From the NCBI RefSeq assembly GCF_014596465.1, contig NZ_MECK01000615.1, forward strand, positions 1-38,359: 38,359 bases of DNA, in the 5' to 3' direction. The position numbers and the translations under genes are program-made. Positions 7,232 through 15,286 of this stretch are shown here, one piece after another. The notes below the pieces were generated by a model. The model searched no databases, was not told the DNA's origin, and saw only the letters and a list, made by a program, of their open reading frames with translations. The stretch is from Streptomyces sp. CBMA123. Its GTDB lineage: Bacteria; Actinomycetota; Actinomycetes; Streptomycetales; Streptomycetaceae. Each line of letters starts with the position of its first letter. The stretch's first letter is position 1.

Positions 7232-8094
7232 CCACCCCCGCAGCGGGACACGCCCCCACCGACACCCGGGCCGCCCTGGCCGCCGGACTGGTGACCCCGC
7301 GCGCCCAGCTCCGGCGGCCCCGCCCCCGGGCCCTCGCCGCGCTCCTGCGCACCCTCGGCCCGCTGGCCCTGCTCGGAGGCTGGGCGCTCGCCTCCGCCAC
7401 CGGAGCGCTCACCCAGGACGTGCTCGCCTCACCGGCCCAGGTCGTCGGAGCCGTCCGCGAGTTGTGGGACAACGGCCAGTTGGCCGACGCCCTCACCGTC
7501 TCGCTCACCCGGGCCGGACTCGGCCTGCTCCTCGGCGCCACCACCGGTCTCGTGCTCGGCGTCGTCACCGGCTTCACCCGGCTGGGGGAGGAGCTCCTCG
7601 ACTCGGCGATCCAAGTCCTGCGCACCGTACCGTTCCTGGCGCTCGTCCCGCTCTTCATGGTGTGGTTCGGCATCACCGAGACCGCGAAGGTCGCCCTGAT
7701 CGGGGTGGCCACCAGCTTCCCGATGTACGTCTCGGCCTCCGGCGGGGTCCGCAACACCGACCGCAAGCTGGTCGAGGCGATGCGCAGCTTCGGCCTCGGC
7801 CGCTGGGCGATCGTGCGCACGGTCGTCCTGCCCGGGGCACTGCCCTCGCTGCTCTCCGGCCTTCGGCTCTCCATGACGCTGAGCGTGATCGCCCTGATCG
7901 CCGCCGAGGAGATCAACTCCACCGAAGGCATCGGGTACTTGATGGCCCAGGCGCAGAACTACTCGCGCACCGACGTCCTCGCCGTCTGCATCCTGATCTA
8001 CGGGTTGCTCGGCCTCGCGGCCGACGGCTTCGTCCGGATCCTGGAACGCCTGCTGATGCCGTGGCGCCGGGTCGTCCGAGGAGCCGCCCGATGA
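7228..8094 (+). CDS. ssuC: Sulfonate ABC transporter permease SsuC
   Basis: A 288-residue inner-membrane permease of the BPD_transp_1 family. Hydrophobic segments are visible at about 38-60, 93-115, 133-150, 153-170, 215-227 and 248-268. The EAA loop is at about 183-211 (EAMRSFGLGRWAIVRTVVLP), which docks with the ATPase. SsuC homologues have the same size and the VPFLALVPLFMVWFG segment. Its GTG overlaps the ssuA stop and its stop overlaps the ATG of the ATPase gene, so the three transporter genes are translationally coupled. A much longer open frame upstream is a shadow of ssuA. Confidence 0.92.
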   Translation: MTTPAAGHAPTDTRAALAAGLVTPRAQLRRPRPRALAALLRTLGPLALLGGWALASATGALTQDVLASPAQVVGAVRELWDNGQLADALTVSLTRAGLGLLLGATTGLVLGVVTGFTRLGEELLDSAIQVLRTVPFLALVPLFMVWFGITETAKVALIGVATSFPMYVSASGGVRNTDRKLVEAMRSFGLGRWAIVRTVVLPGALPSLLSGLRLSMTLSVIALIAAEEINSTEGIGYLMAQAQNYSRTDVLAVCILIYGLLGLAADGFVRILERLLMPWRRVVRGAAR

Positions 8095-8867
8095 CCATCC
8101 CCGTCCCCACTGCCGCCGCAACCGCCGCTGTCACCGCCACCGCCGCCGCTTCCGCTGGTACTTCGCCCGGTGCCGCCCCCGCCGTCCATCTACGAGGCCT
8201 GCGCAGGGTGTTCGGCACCCGGGCCGTGCTCGACGGCGTCGACCTCTCCATCGCCCGGGGCGAGTTCGTCGCCCTGCTCGGCGCCAGCGGCACCGGGAAG
8301 ACCACTCTGCTGCGCATCCTCGGTGCGCTCGACCAGGCCGACGAGGGTACGGTGCTCGTTCCGCCGGTCCGTACGGTGGTCTTCCAGGAGCCCCGACTGG
8401 TGCCGTCCAAGCGGGTGTTGGCCAATGTCACGGTCGGCCTGCCGGGCGGCGCCGCCACCCGGGAGACCGGGCTGAAGGCACTCGCCGAGGTCGGTCTGGA
8501 ACGGCATGCCGAGGCCTGGCCGGCCACCCTCTCGGGCGGTGAGGCGCAGCGCGTCGCGCTCGCCAGGGCGCTCGTCCGAGAGCCCCAACTTCTGCTGCTG
8601 GACGAACCGTTCGCAGCCCTGGACGCCCTCACCAGGCTGCGTATGCAGGATCTGGTCGGGGACTTGGTCCGCCGCCACCGACCGGCCGTCCTGCTGGTCA
8701 CCCACGACGTGGACGAGGCCGTCCGGCTCGCCGACCGGGTCGCCGTGCTGCGTGACGGTCTGTTGGTCCGGGACGAGGCCGTCACCGTCGAGCACCCCCG
8801 CGACCCCGCCGACCCGGCCTTCGCCGAGCTGCGCCGACACCTGCTCGCCGACCTCGGCGTCCACTGA
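8091..8867 (+). CDS. ssuB: Sulfonate ABC transporter ATPase SsuB
   Basis: A 258-residue ABC ATPase. After an Ala/Thr-rich N-terminal 30 residues come Walker A GASGTGKTT (64-72), Q-loop Gln99 (VVFQEP), signature LSGGEAQRVALARAL (147-161), Walker B LLLLDEPFAALD (167-178) and switch His205 (VTHD). The sequence belongs to the nitrate/sulfonate/taurine (SsuB/TauB) group. It powers uptake with SsuC and SsuA. ATG 8091 overlaps the permease stop. Confidence 0.93.
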   Translation: MTIPVPTAAATAAVTATAAASAGTSPGAAPAVHLRGLRRVFGTRAVLDGVDLSIARGEFVALLGASGTGKTTLLRILGALDQADEGTVLVPPVRTVVFQEPRLVPSKRVLANVTVGLPGGAATRETGLKALAEVGLERHAEAWPATLSGGEAQRVALARALVREPQLLLLDEPFAALDALTRLRMQDLVGDLVRRHRPAVLLVTHDVDEAVRLADRVAVLRDGLLVRDEAVTVEHPRDPADPAFAELRRHLLADLGVH

Positions 8868-8952
8868 ACGGCCCCCGCCTGGCACCCGATCCACCTCCGC
8901 AGATTCCCCCAGGCCGCCCGAAGAATCCCCACGCACCAACGGAGTTGACCAG

Positions 8953-9858
8953 ATGACCGTCACCCTCGGCGTTCACGCCAGCAATCCCTCGCTCTACTAC
9001 CTCGCCCGACTTCCCTACCTGGAGGAGGAGTTGGCCCCGCTCGGCGAGACCGGAGCGTTCCACCACTACACCGACGGCACCCGCACCGGCGACCTGCTCG
9101 CCGACGGCACCATCGACTTCGGCGGCACCGGCTCGACCCCGCCGATCACCGCCCAGGCGGCCGGTCACGACCTGGTGTACGCGGCGGTCTCCGTGCCCCG
9201 CCCCGACCACGGCGCGCTGCTGGTCCTGGACGCCGGGCCGGTCCGTACGGTCGCCGACCTCAAGGGCGGTACCGTCGTCCTCGGCGTCGGCTCCTGGCAG
9301 ACCCACCTGCTCGCCAAGGCCCTTTACGCGCAGGGGCTTTCGTACGGTGAGGATGTCACCCCGGCGCGCCCGGTGGCGGGGGAGGACCAGGCCCGGCGGC
9401 TGCGTGACGGCGAGATCGCCGGCTGGATCGCCCAGGGCGCCGAACTGGCCGCCGCCCGCCGCAGCGGGGAGTTCCGCGAGCTGATCCGCACCGGCGACGT
9501 CATCACCGACCGCTCGGTCTTCTTCACCCGCCGGGAGTTCGCCGCCGGGCGCCCCGAGGTGGTCGCCGCGATCGCCACCGCGCTGCGCCGGGCGGACGCC
9601 TGGGTGGCGGCCCACCCGGCCGAGGCCGCCGCGATCGCGGCCGGGGAGCTGGGCGGCACGGCCGCCGACTGGCGGACCGCGCTCGCCGCACTGCCCTGGC
9701 AACTGGAGCCCGCCACGGCCGAGTTCATCGCCGAACAGCAGGAGGCGGCGGACATCTTCCACCGGGTCGGCTTCCTCGCCGGCGCGCTGACCGTCGCCGA
9801 CGCCCATCTGCCCGCCCTGGAGGCCCCGGTGGCCGCCGCGCTCGGGAAGGACAGCTGA
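8953..9858 (+). CDS. Cytoplasmic SsuA-like substrate-binding protein homologue
   Basis: A 301-residue protein of the SsuA/NMT1 fold: MTVTLGVHASNPSLYYLARLPYLEEEL, LLADGTIDFGGTGSTPPITAQAAG, VADLKGGTVVLGVGSWQTHLLAKAL and ALPWQLEPATAEFIAEQQEAAD. It has no signal peptide, and its first strand starts right at Met1, so it should stay in the cytoplasm. It lacks the DszB Cys at the first loop (HASNPSL instead of a CPVP motif), so it is not an obvious desulfinase. The start has GGAG upstream (8940-8944). It ends 3 nt before the monooxygenase gene, which suggests a job linked to that enzyme, such as substrate handling; this is inference. Confidence 0.72.
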   Translation: MTVTLGVHASNPSLYYLARLPYLEEELAPLGETGAFHHYTDGTRTGDLLADGTIDFGGTGSTPPITAQAAGHDLVYAAVSVPRPDHGALLVLDAGPVRTVADLKGGTVVLGVGSWQTHLLAKALYAQGLSYGEDVTPARPVAGEDQARRLRDGEIAGWIAQGAELAAARRSGEFRELIRTGDVITDRSVFFTRREFAAGRPEVVAAIATALRRADAWVAAHPAEAAAIAAGELGGTAADWRTALAALPWQLEPATAEFIAEQQEAADIFHRVGFLAGALTVADAHLPALEAPVAAALGKDS

Positions 9859-9861
9859 GCC

Positions 9862-10935
9862 GTGGCCTCCGAAGTCCTCTGGTACATCATCCCGCGCGAG
9901 GGCCACTACCCCTGGGAGTCGGCCGGCCGCCGCCCGGTGGACCTGCGTTACCTGCAGCAACTGGCTGGCAGCGTCGAGCGCCTGGGCTACACCGGCGCGC
10001 TGCTCGCCACCGATCTGTACGACGTCTGGACGCTCGGCAGCGCGCTCGCCGCCGCCACCGGCCCGGCCTTCAAGCCGCTGCTGGCCGTCCACCCCGGGCT
10101 GATCTCGCCCACCCTGCTGGCCAAGTCGGCACTCAGCTTCGACCACCTGCACGGCGGACGGCTGCGCTTCAACGTGGTCAACGGCTCCACCGCCCAACTG
10201 CGCGAGTACGGCCTGGACGTCGAGCACGACGACCGCTACCGGCTCAGCGCGGAGTACTGGTCGATCGTCAAGCGCCTCACGACGGGCGAAGTGTTCGACC
10301 ACGAGGGCGAGTTCTACCGGCTGAAGAACGCGGGGGCGAGCCTGCGCGAACTCCCCCCGGTGCAGCCCGGCGGCATCCCGCTCTGGTTCGGTGGCAGCTC
10401 GCCGGCCGGTATCGAGATGGCCGCCCGGCATGTGGACGTCTACCTGACCTGGGGCGAGCCGCCGCACCTGCTCAAGGAGAAGCTGGACCTGGTCCGCGAG
10501 CGCGCCGCCGCCCACGGGCGGAGCCTGCGGATCGGGCTGCGGCTGCACCTGATCGTCCGGGACACCGAGGAGGAGGCCTGGGCGGCGGCCGACCGGCTGC
10601 TGGACGTGACCAGTGAGGCGACGTACGCGCGGCAGCTGGGCTCGGCCGAGGGGGAGGACGGTGTCGGCTGGCAGCGCCAGTTCCGTCAGCACGGTGGCAA
10701 GGTCCCGGCGCGCGCCCGGGAGTTGGAGGCCTACCCCAACCTGTGGCCGGGGATGAGCCTGTTCCGCCCCGGGCCGGGGACTGCGGTGGTCGGCTCGACG
10801 GCCCAGGTGGTGGAGCGGTTGCAGGAGTTCGAGGCGCTGGGGGTGGACACCTTCATCCTCTCCGGCAATCCGCTGTTGGAGGAGGCTCACCGGGTTGCAG
10901 AAACGGTTCTGCCCGCATTGGGCATCCGTCGCTGA
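9862..10935 (+). CDS. SsuD-like FMNH2-dependent sulfonate monooxygenase
   Basis: A 357-residue bacterial-luciferase-like TIM barrel, clearly close to alkanesulfonate monooxygenase SsuD: YLQQLAGSVERLGYTG, YLTWGEPPHLLKEKL, IGLRLHLIVRDT, PNLWPGMSLFRPGPGTAVVG and SGNPLLEEAHRV. From the SsuD active site, Arg226, His228 and Arg297 are matched by Arg227, His229 and Arg302. The loop holding Cys54 is shortened and has no Cys, and the Tyr331 position is Asn336. It probably cleaves a C-S bond of an organosulfur compound with FMNH2 and oxygen, but its substrate may differ from simple alkanesulfonates. No flavin reductase gene lies nearby. It is the last gene of the operon; GTG start 3 nt after the preceding stop. 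Confidence 0.85.
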   Translation: MASEVLWYIIPREGHYPWESAGRRPVDLRYLQQLAGSVERLGYTGALLATDLYDVWTLGSALAAATGPAFKPLLAVHPGLISPTLLAKSALSFDHLHGGRLRFNVVNGSTAQLREYGLDVEHDDRYRLSAEYWSIVKRLTTGEVFDHEGEFYRLKNAGASLRELPPVQPGGIPLWFGGSSPAGIEMAARHVDVYLTWGEPPHLLKEKLDLVRERAAAHGRSLRIGLRLHLIVRDTEEEAWAAADRLLDVTSEATYARQLGSAEGEDGVGWQRQFRQHGGKVPARARELEAYPNLWPGMSLFRPGPGTAVVGSTAQVVERLQEFEALGVDTFILSGNPLLEEAHRVAETVLPALGIRR

Positions 10936-11000
10936 TCTCCCGCTGCCGGCCGTCGGCGCTGGAAGGCGGCCGCTCGCCGCAGGCGACCGACGGCCGTCAG

Positions 11001-11094
11001 CGAACAGATGACAGCTGACGGCAAACAGATGACAGCAAACAGATAACAGCAAACAGATGACAGCTGACAGATTTCGAAATCTGTCAGCTGTCAC
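11001..11094. repeat. Heptad-repeat element, copy 2, with 36-bp perfect palindrome
   Basis: 14-bp units CGAACAGATGACAG, CAAACAGATGACAG and CAAACAGATAACAG (11001-11063, one CTGACGG heptad interposed) lead into a perfect 36-bp palindrome at 11058-11093. Its left arm is TGACAGCTGACAGATTTC and its right arm the exact complement. It lies between the convergent ends of the SsuD-like gene and the aldo/keto reductase, so it could form a bidirectional terminator hairpin. It has no T-tract and shares its design with copies at 6077 and 18411. Confidence 0.85.
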
Positions 11095-11118
11095 CCGCCG
11101 GCGCCCCGCCGCTCGCCG

Positions 11119-12111
11119 TCAGGCGCTCAGCCGGTCGATCTCCGCGAGTTCCTCCTCCGTCAGCGGTCCGGCGGCCAGCGCCTCGAGGTTCTGGTCCAGC
11201 TGGGCCACGCTGCTCGCCCCGATGATCACCGAGACCACCCGGGGGTCCCGCAGCACCCAGCTCAGCGCCAGCTGCGCCAGGCTCTGCCCGCGCCCTTCGG
11301 CGACCTTGTTCAGCGCGCGCAGCTGCTCCAGCTTCGGCTCGGTCAGCACTTCCTCGGTCAGGAACTTCCCGACCGACATCCGCGAACCGGCCGGCACCTG
11401 CCCGGAGAGGTAGCGGTCGGTCAACAGCCCCTGGGCGAGCGGGGAGTAAGCGATCAGGCTGGTCTGGGTGTCGCCCACCGCGTCCAGCACGCCACCCTCC
11501 TCCACGGACCGGTTGAGGATCGAGTACGCCGACTGGTTCATCAGCACCGGCGTGCCCAGCTCGCGCAGGATCGCCACGGCCTCCCGGTGCTGCTCCGCCG
11601 GGTAGTTGGAGATCGCCGCGTACAGCGCCTTGCCCGAGCGCACCGCGCTGTCCAGCGCCCCCATCGTCTCCTCGATCGGGGTGTCCGGGTCGTAGCGGTG
11701 CGAGTAGAAGACGTCGACGTAGTCCAGCCCCATCCGGCCCAGCGACTGGTCCAGGCTGGCCAGCAGGTACTTGCGGCTGCCGCCGTTGCCGTACGGGCCG
11801 GGCCACATGTCCCAGCCGGCCTTGGTCGCGATGAACAGCTCGTCGCGGTACGGCCGGAAGTCCTGCGCGAACAGATAGCCGAAGTTGCGCTCGGCGCTGC
11901 CGTACGGCGGGCCGTAGTTGTTCGCCAGGTCGAAGTGGGTGACGCCCCGGTCGAAGGCCCGGCGCAGCACGGCCCGTTGCACGTCCAGCGGCTGGGCGTC
12001 ACCGAAGTTGTGCCAGAGCCCCAGGGAGACGGCGGGCAGCTGGACGCCGCTGCGGCCGGCCTTCCGGTAGGTCATCGAGGCGTAGCGGTCATCTGCGGCG
12101 AGGTAGCTCAT
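11119..12111 (-). CDS. Aldo/keto reductase of the L-glyceraldehyde-3-phosphate reductase (YghZ/Gpr) type
   Basis: A 330-residue NADPH-dependent aldo/keto reductase. It starts MSYLAADDRYASMTYRKAGRSG and matches E. coli YghZ/Gpr in many blocks: LPAVSLGLWHNFG, FDLANNYGPPYGSAE, ATKAGWDMWPGPYG, GSRKYLLASLDQSL, YVDVFYSHR and VVSVIIGASS. The AKR tetrad is present (Asp and Tyr in FDLANNY, Lys in ATKAG, His in YSHR). YghZ reduces L-glyceraldehyde 3-phosphate and methylglyoxal; substrate here is inferred. ATG 12111 is chosen to match the family N-terminus; an in-frame ATG at 12120 adds three residues and neither has a strong ribosome-binding site. It converges on the sulfur operon. Confidence 0.9.
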   Translation of the reverse strand: MSYLAADDRYASMTYRKAGRSGVQLPAVSLGLWHNFGDAQPLDVQRAVLRRAFDRGVTHFDLANNYGPPYGSAERNFGYLFAQDFRPYRDELFIATKAGWDMWPGPYGNGGSRKYLLASLDQSLGRMGLDYVDVFYSHRYDPDTPIEETMGALDSAVRSGKALYAAISNYPAEQHREAVAILRELGTPVLMNQSAYSILNRSVEEGGVLDAVGDTQTSLIAYSPLAQGLLTDRYLSGQVPAGSRMSVGKFLTEEVLTEPKLEQLRALNKVAEGRGQSLAQLALSWVLRDPRVVSVIIGASSVAQLDQNLEALAAGPLTEEELAEIDRLSA

Positions 12112-12349
12112 GCCGGACATCTTGCCAGCCGGTCCGGCCCGGGCAAGCCCTTGCCCCGCCTCCGACCACCGCTTGTACTCGCGGAGGACCGTACGAGACG
12201 GCGCGAGGCCGTCCGACCCCGGCTGGGGTCGAGGGTGTACGAGACGGAGGGGGAGCGTGATGGCAGGCCGGACCGTGGCGACCACCCCCCCGCCGCCCCG
12301 CCGCGCACTGACGCCGCCTCCGAGCTGCCCCGCCTGCCCGGGCCGCCCC
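12112..12349. other. Intergenic region without recognisable gene
   Basis: About 240 nt upstream of the aldo/keto reductase. It should contain that gene's promoter on the minus strand. Frames here are Pro/Arg-rich and match nothing. It may also contain the lost 5' part of the adjacent pseudogene, but no homology is visible. Confidence 0.4.
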
Positions 12350-13156
12350 GGCGGTACCCGTACTGCTGAGCGCGATTGCCGCCCGCACGACCACCGTCCG
12401 GCTCTTCGCCGCGGTGACGGTGCTCGGGGTCCTCGATCCGGTCCGGGGCGCCTGAGGACTGCGCACTGCTCGACCAACCGTCCGGCAGCCGGGTGGAGTT
12501 GATCACCGGCAAGGGTGACGATCCAAACCGCACCGGGTTGTTCGGCCTTCCCGAGGAGTGCCAGTGGGCGGCGCTCGCCGAGAACTACGCGCTGCTGCGC
12601 GGACTTTGGCGCGAGGAGGAGGTGAGCTGGGAGAGCGCGACCGCCCGCCGCTCACCCGGTCCACCGACCTGGCCGCCCGCTACGGCGACCTGCTGTTCTC
12701 CGCCGACTCCCTCCACCCGCCGGTGAAGTACCGGGTCCTGGTGGAGCACTGCCGCGAGCGCTGGGAGCACTACGGCGATGACCTGAAGGAGGCCCGGGCG
12801 GGGGCGGGCTTCGGCGGACTGTACGTCGCGAGCGCTGGCAGGGCGCCGTCGAGGGCTTCCGCCCGTACGGGGACGCCCTGGTCGACTCGGCGGCGGGCAA
12901 GCACGACGACTCGCCGTTCGGTTCGCTGGAGGACGCCTCGGCGCAGGGTTCGGCCCTGGTCGGCCGTCCGCAGCAGGTGATCGAGAAGATCCACCGCTAC
13001 CACGAGGCCTTCGGCAGCGAGGCGGTCGGCATCGGCGTGGACGCGCTGGCCGAGGGCGCGCTGACCGAGGGCGCGCTGACCGAGGGGCGCAGCGGGAGCA
13101 ACTGGAGCTGTTCGCCGGGGAGGTGGCCCCGGTGATCCGGCGCGAGCTGCCCTGAC
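12350..13156 (+). pseudogene. Decayed luciferase-like (LLM) flavin-dependent oxidoreductase
   Basis: Remnants of one luciferase-like monooxygenase are spread over several frames in the right order. From 12360 the frame reads SAIAARTTTVRLFAAVTVLG...LDPVR; it then shifts at about 12453 to LLDQPSGSRVELITGKGDDP...LLRGLWREEEVSWE. Near 12640 a further shift, apparently with a deletion, leads to LTRSTDLAARYGDLLFSADSL...LVEHCRERWEHYG, and near 12830 another to GAVEGFRPYGDALVDSAAG...PFGSLEDASAQGSALVGRP. A last shift near 13090 gives EQLELFAGEVAPVIRRELP and TGA. The N-terminal third is missing. A 12-bp duplication (GAGGGCGCGCTGACC units) is seen at 13052-13090. The enzyme is not functional; proximity to the sulfur operon suggests a former related role. 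Confidence 0.85.
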
Positions 13157-13456
13157 CGCCCGCGCGGAACGATGCCCCCGCCCGCGCGACGCGCTTCGCC
13201 CCCCGCCCGCGCGAGCGGAACGACGCTTCCCGCCCGCGCGGGCGCCGCGCACCCCCCACGCCGTGTGACGCCTGCCACCGTCCGTGACGTGACGCGCGCC
13301 ACCGCTCCGGGCGGAATGCCCTTGGGCGGCACGGGGGATGACGAACGGTCGAGGGGCCGTGGCCGCCGGGGGGCGGCGCACGGCCCTCAGTCTTCCGTCC
13401 CCGTTCTCCGGCCTTCCGCCGAGTGCGGCCCCGGAGAAAGACGAATGCACTTCCCT
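13157..13456. other. GC-rich intergenic region with CCGCCCGCGCG repeats
   Basis: About 300 nt with no credible gene. Four copies of CCGCCCGCGCG occur at about 13156-13245, two of them followed by GCGGAACGA or GGAACGA. The rest is GC-rich hairpin-forming sequence ahead of the TetR promoter. Confidence 0.5.
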
Positions 13457-13478
13457 CTGTACCTACTGGTATGTACAG
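13457..13478. promoter_or_regulatory. TetR operator just upstream of the TetR start
   Basis: A 22-bp near-perfect palindrome: outer arms CTGTAC (13457-13462) and GTACAG (13473-13478), inner TAC/GTA pairs, with only two mismatched pairs. It is AT-richer than its flanks. Its last base is 8 nt before the ATG at 13486 and it covers an alternative ATG at 13471. This is the typical layout of an autoregulatory TetR-family site. Confidence 0.75.
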
Positions 13479-13485
13479 TAAAGTC

Positions 13486-14052
13486 ATGACCACCCAGGAC
13501 CGCCTCATCGAGAGCACTCAGGCCCTCCTCTGGGAGCGCGGCTACGTCGGCACCAGCCCGAAGGCCATCCAGCAGCGCTCCGGCGTCGGCCAGGGCAGCA
13601 TGTACCACCACTTCACCGGCAAGCCCGACCTTGCCGCCGCCGCCCTGCGCCGCAGCGCCGAGCAGATGCGGGGCGTCGCCGAGGCCGACCTCGCCGCCCC
13701 CGGCACCGCGTACGACCGGATCGCCGCCTACCTGCACCGCGACCGCGAGGTGCTGCGCGGCTGCCGGATCGGCCGGATGGCCCAGGATCCGGACGTCGTC
13801 GCCGACCCGCAGCTGCGCGCCCCGGTCGAAGAGACCTTCGACTGGCTGCGCGGCCGGATCGCCGAACTGGTCGCCGAGGGTCAGGAGCACGGCGAGTTCG
13901 CCCCCGGCCTGGACCCGGCGGACACCGCCGCCGCCGTGGTTGCCGTCGTCCAGGGCGGCTACGTCCTGGCCCGCGCCGCGGACAGTGCCGCACCCTTCGA
14001 ACAGGCCGTCCGCGGCGCCCTCGGCCTGCTCGCCGCCCACCGCCAGTCCTGA
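13486..14052 (+). CDS. TetR/AcrR-family transcriptional regulator
   Basis: A 188-residue regulator. The HTH is at about 6-50 (DRLIESTQALLWERGYVGTSPKAIQQRSGVGQGSMYHHFTGK), with a C-terminal ligand domain containing YDRIAAYLHRDREVLRGCRIGRMAQDPDV. Start ATG 13486 (MTTQDRL) is chosen because the operator-like palindrome lies right upstream and the longer starts add no domain; the transcript may be leaderless or nearly so. It heads a same-strand set with DUF4865, a carboxymuconolactone-decarboxylase-like gene and a phosphotriesterase-like gene, which it probably represses along with itself. Confidence 0.88.
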   Translation: MTTQDRLIESTQALLWERGYVGTSPKAIQQRSGVGQGSMYHHFTGKPDLAAAALRRSAEQMRGVAEADLAAPGTAYDRIAAYLHRDREVLRGCRIGRMAQDPDVVADPQLRAPVEETFDWLRGRIAELVAEGQEHGEFAPGLDPADTAAAVVAVVQGGYVLARAADSAAPFEQAVRGALGLLAAHRQS

Positions 14053-14060
14053 CGGATCCC

Positions 14061-14110
14061 CAGCACGGATCCAGCACGGATCTCCAGCACGGATCTCCAG
14101 CACGGATCTC
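14061..14110 (+). repeat. Tandem 13-bp repeat after the TetR gene
   Basis: One 11-bp copy and three identical 13-bp copies of CAGCACGGATCTC, starting 9 nt after the TetR stop codon. The sequence just before (GACGGATCCC) looks like a degenerate copy overlapping the stop. Confidence 0.9.
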
Positions 14111-14147
14111 CGTCACTGACCCGCCGCCCGAGCCCGGGAGCCCCGCC

Positions 14148-14723
14148 GTGCACGCCATGCAGTACGAGATCACCCTCCCCGCCGACTACGACATGGGCAT
14201 CATCCGCCGGCGCGTGGCCGACAAGGGCCACCTGCTCGACGCCCACCCCGGCCTCGGCCTCAAGGCGTACCTGGTCCGCGAGCGCGGCCAGGACGGCTCG
14301 CCGGTCAACCAGTACGCGCCGTTCTACCTCTGGCGCACCGCCGAGGGCATGAACGCCTTCCTGTGGGGCCCGGGCTTCCGCGGCCTGAGCGCGGACTTCG
14401 GCCGCCCCGCCGTCCACCACTGGCTCGGCGCGGGCCTGACCCTGGGTACCCGGACGGACGCCCCGACCACCGCCACCCGTGCGACCGTACGGCTACCGGA
14501 GGCCGCCGACCCGGCCGAGGCCGTCGTACGGGCCCTCGCCGACCTCCCCGCGCACCCCGCCCTGCACACCGCCGCCGTCGCCGTGGACCCGAGCCGCTGG
14601 GAACTGCTCAGCCTCGCCCTCTGGCACGGCCCGGCCCCCGAGGACGCGCCGGGCACCCGCTACCGGGTGCTGCACCTGTCCCGCCCCGAACTCGACCGGC
14701 TGCCGGCCGGTCGCCACTGGTGA
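14148..14723 (+). CDS. DUF4865 family protein
   Basis: A 191-residue protein with the family signature MQYEITLPADYDMGIIRRRVADKGHLLD, followed by GLGLKAYLVRERG, SPVNQYAPFYLWRTAEGMNAFLWG and FGRPAVHHWLG. The second half is a repeat-like ferredoxin-type stretch (ALHTAAVAVDPSRWELLSLALW). The biochemical role of DUF4865 is not known; the size and pattern resemble small dimeric alpha/beta barrel enzymes. GTG 14148 has GGGAG 7 nt upstream; ATG 14157 is an alternative. It lies between the TetR gene and a carboxymuconolactone-decarboxylase-like gene and is probably co-regulated with both. Confidence 0.85.
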   Translation: MHAMQYEITLPADYDMGIIRRRVADKGHLLDAHPGLGLKAYLVRERGQDGSPVNQYAPFYLWRTAEGMNAFLWGPGFRGLSADFGRPAVHHWLGAGLTLGTRTDAPTTATRATVRLPEAADPAEAVVRALADLPAHPALHTAAVAVDPSRWELLSLALWHGPAPEDAPGTRYRVLHLSRPELDRLPAGRHW

Positions 14724-14740
14724 AAGGTCCCGACACCGCG

Positions 14741-15286
14741 ATGCCCACCACCTCCCCCGCCGTCGACCCGTCGAGCGGACTCGCCCCCGCCGACCCCACC
14801 CCCGCCGGCGTCGTCCCGGCCGATCTCACCCCCGCGCCGCTCGACCGCGAAGCCGGCTACGCCCTGCTCACCGACCTGGCCGGCCCGGCCGCCGCCGCCA
14901 CCCTCGGCGGCCTGGACGCGCTCGCCCCCGGCTTCCCCGACTGGATCGTCACCAGCCTCTTCGGCGGCACCTACCAGCGCCCCGGCCTCGCCCTGCGCGA
15001 CCGTCAGATCGCCAACCTGGCCGCACTCACCGCCCTCGGTGGCGTGGAGCCGCAGCTCGCCGACCACGTCCGCAACAGCCTGCGGATCGGGATGACGCGC
15101 GAGGAGATCACCGAGGTGATCGTCCACCTGGCCCCGTACGTCGGCGTCCCCAAGGCCCTGGCCGGCCTCCGGGTCGCCACCGTCACCTTCGCGGCGACCG
15201 ACACCGCGGCGACCAGCACGTCGGCGACGGACACCCCGGCGACCGGCGCCCCGGCGGCCGCGACCCCGACGGAGGACGAGGCGTGA
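14741..15286 (+). CDS. Carboxymuconolactone decarboxylase-like protein
   Basis: A 181-residue protein. After a Pro/Ala-rich N-terminus, residues about 35-155 form the CMD fold: FPDWIVTSLFGGTYQRPGLALRDRQIANLAALTALGG, ADHVRNSLRIGMTREEITEVIVHLAPYVGVPKAL. It lacks the CxxC of AhpD peroxidases, so a PcaC-like lactone or decarboxylase-type reaction is more likely than peroxidase activity. The last 30 residues are Ala/Thr-rich repeats. The stop overlaps the GTG of the next gene (GTGA), so translation is coupled to the phosphotriesterase-like hydrolase. Confidence 0.82.
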   Translation: MPTTSPAVDPSSGLAPADPTPAGVVPADLTPAPLDREAGYALLTDLAGPAAAATLGGLDALAPGFPDWIVTSLFGGTYQRPGLALRDRQIANLAALTALGGVEPQLADHVRNSLRIGMTREEITEVIVHLAPYVGVPKALAGLRVATVTFAATDTAATSTSATDTPATGAPAAATPTEDEA

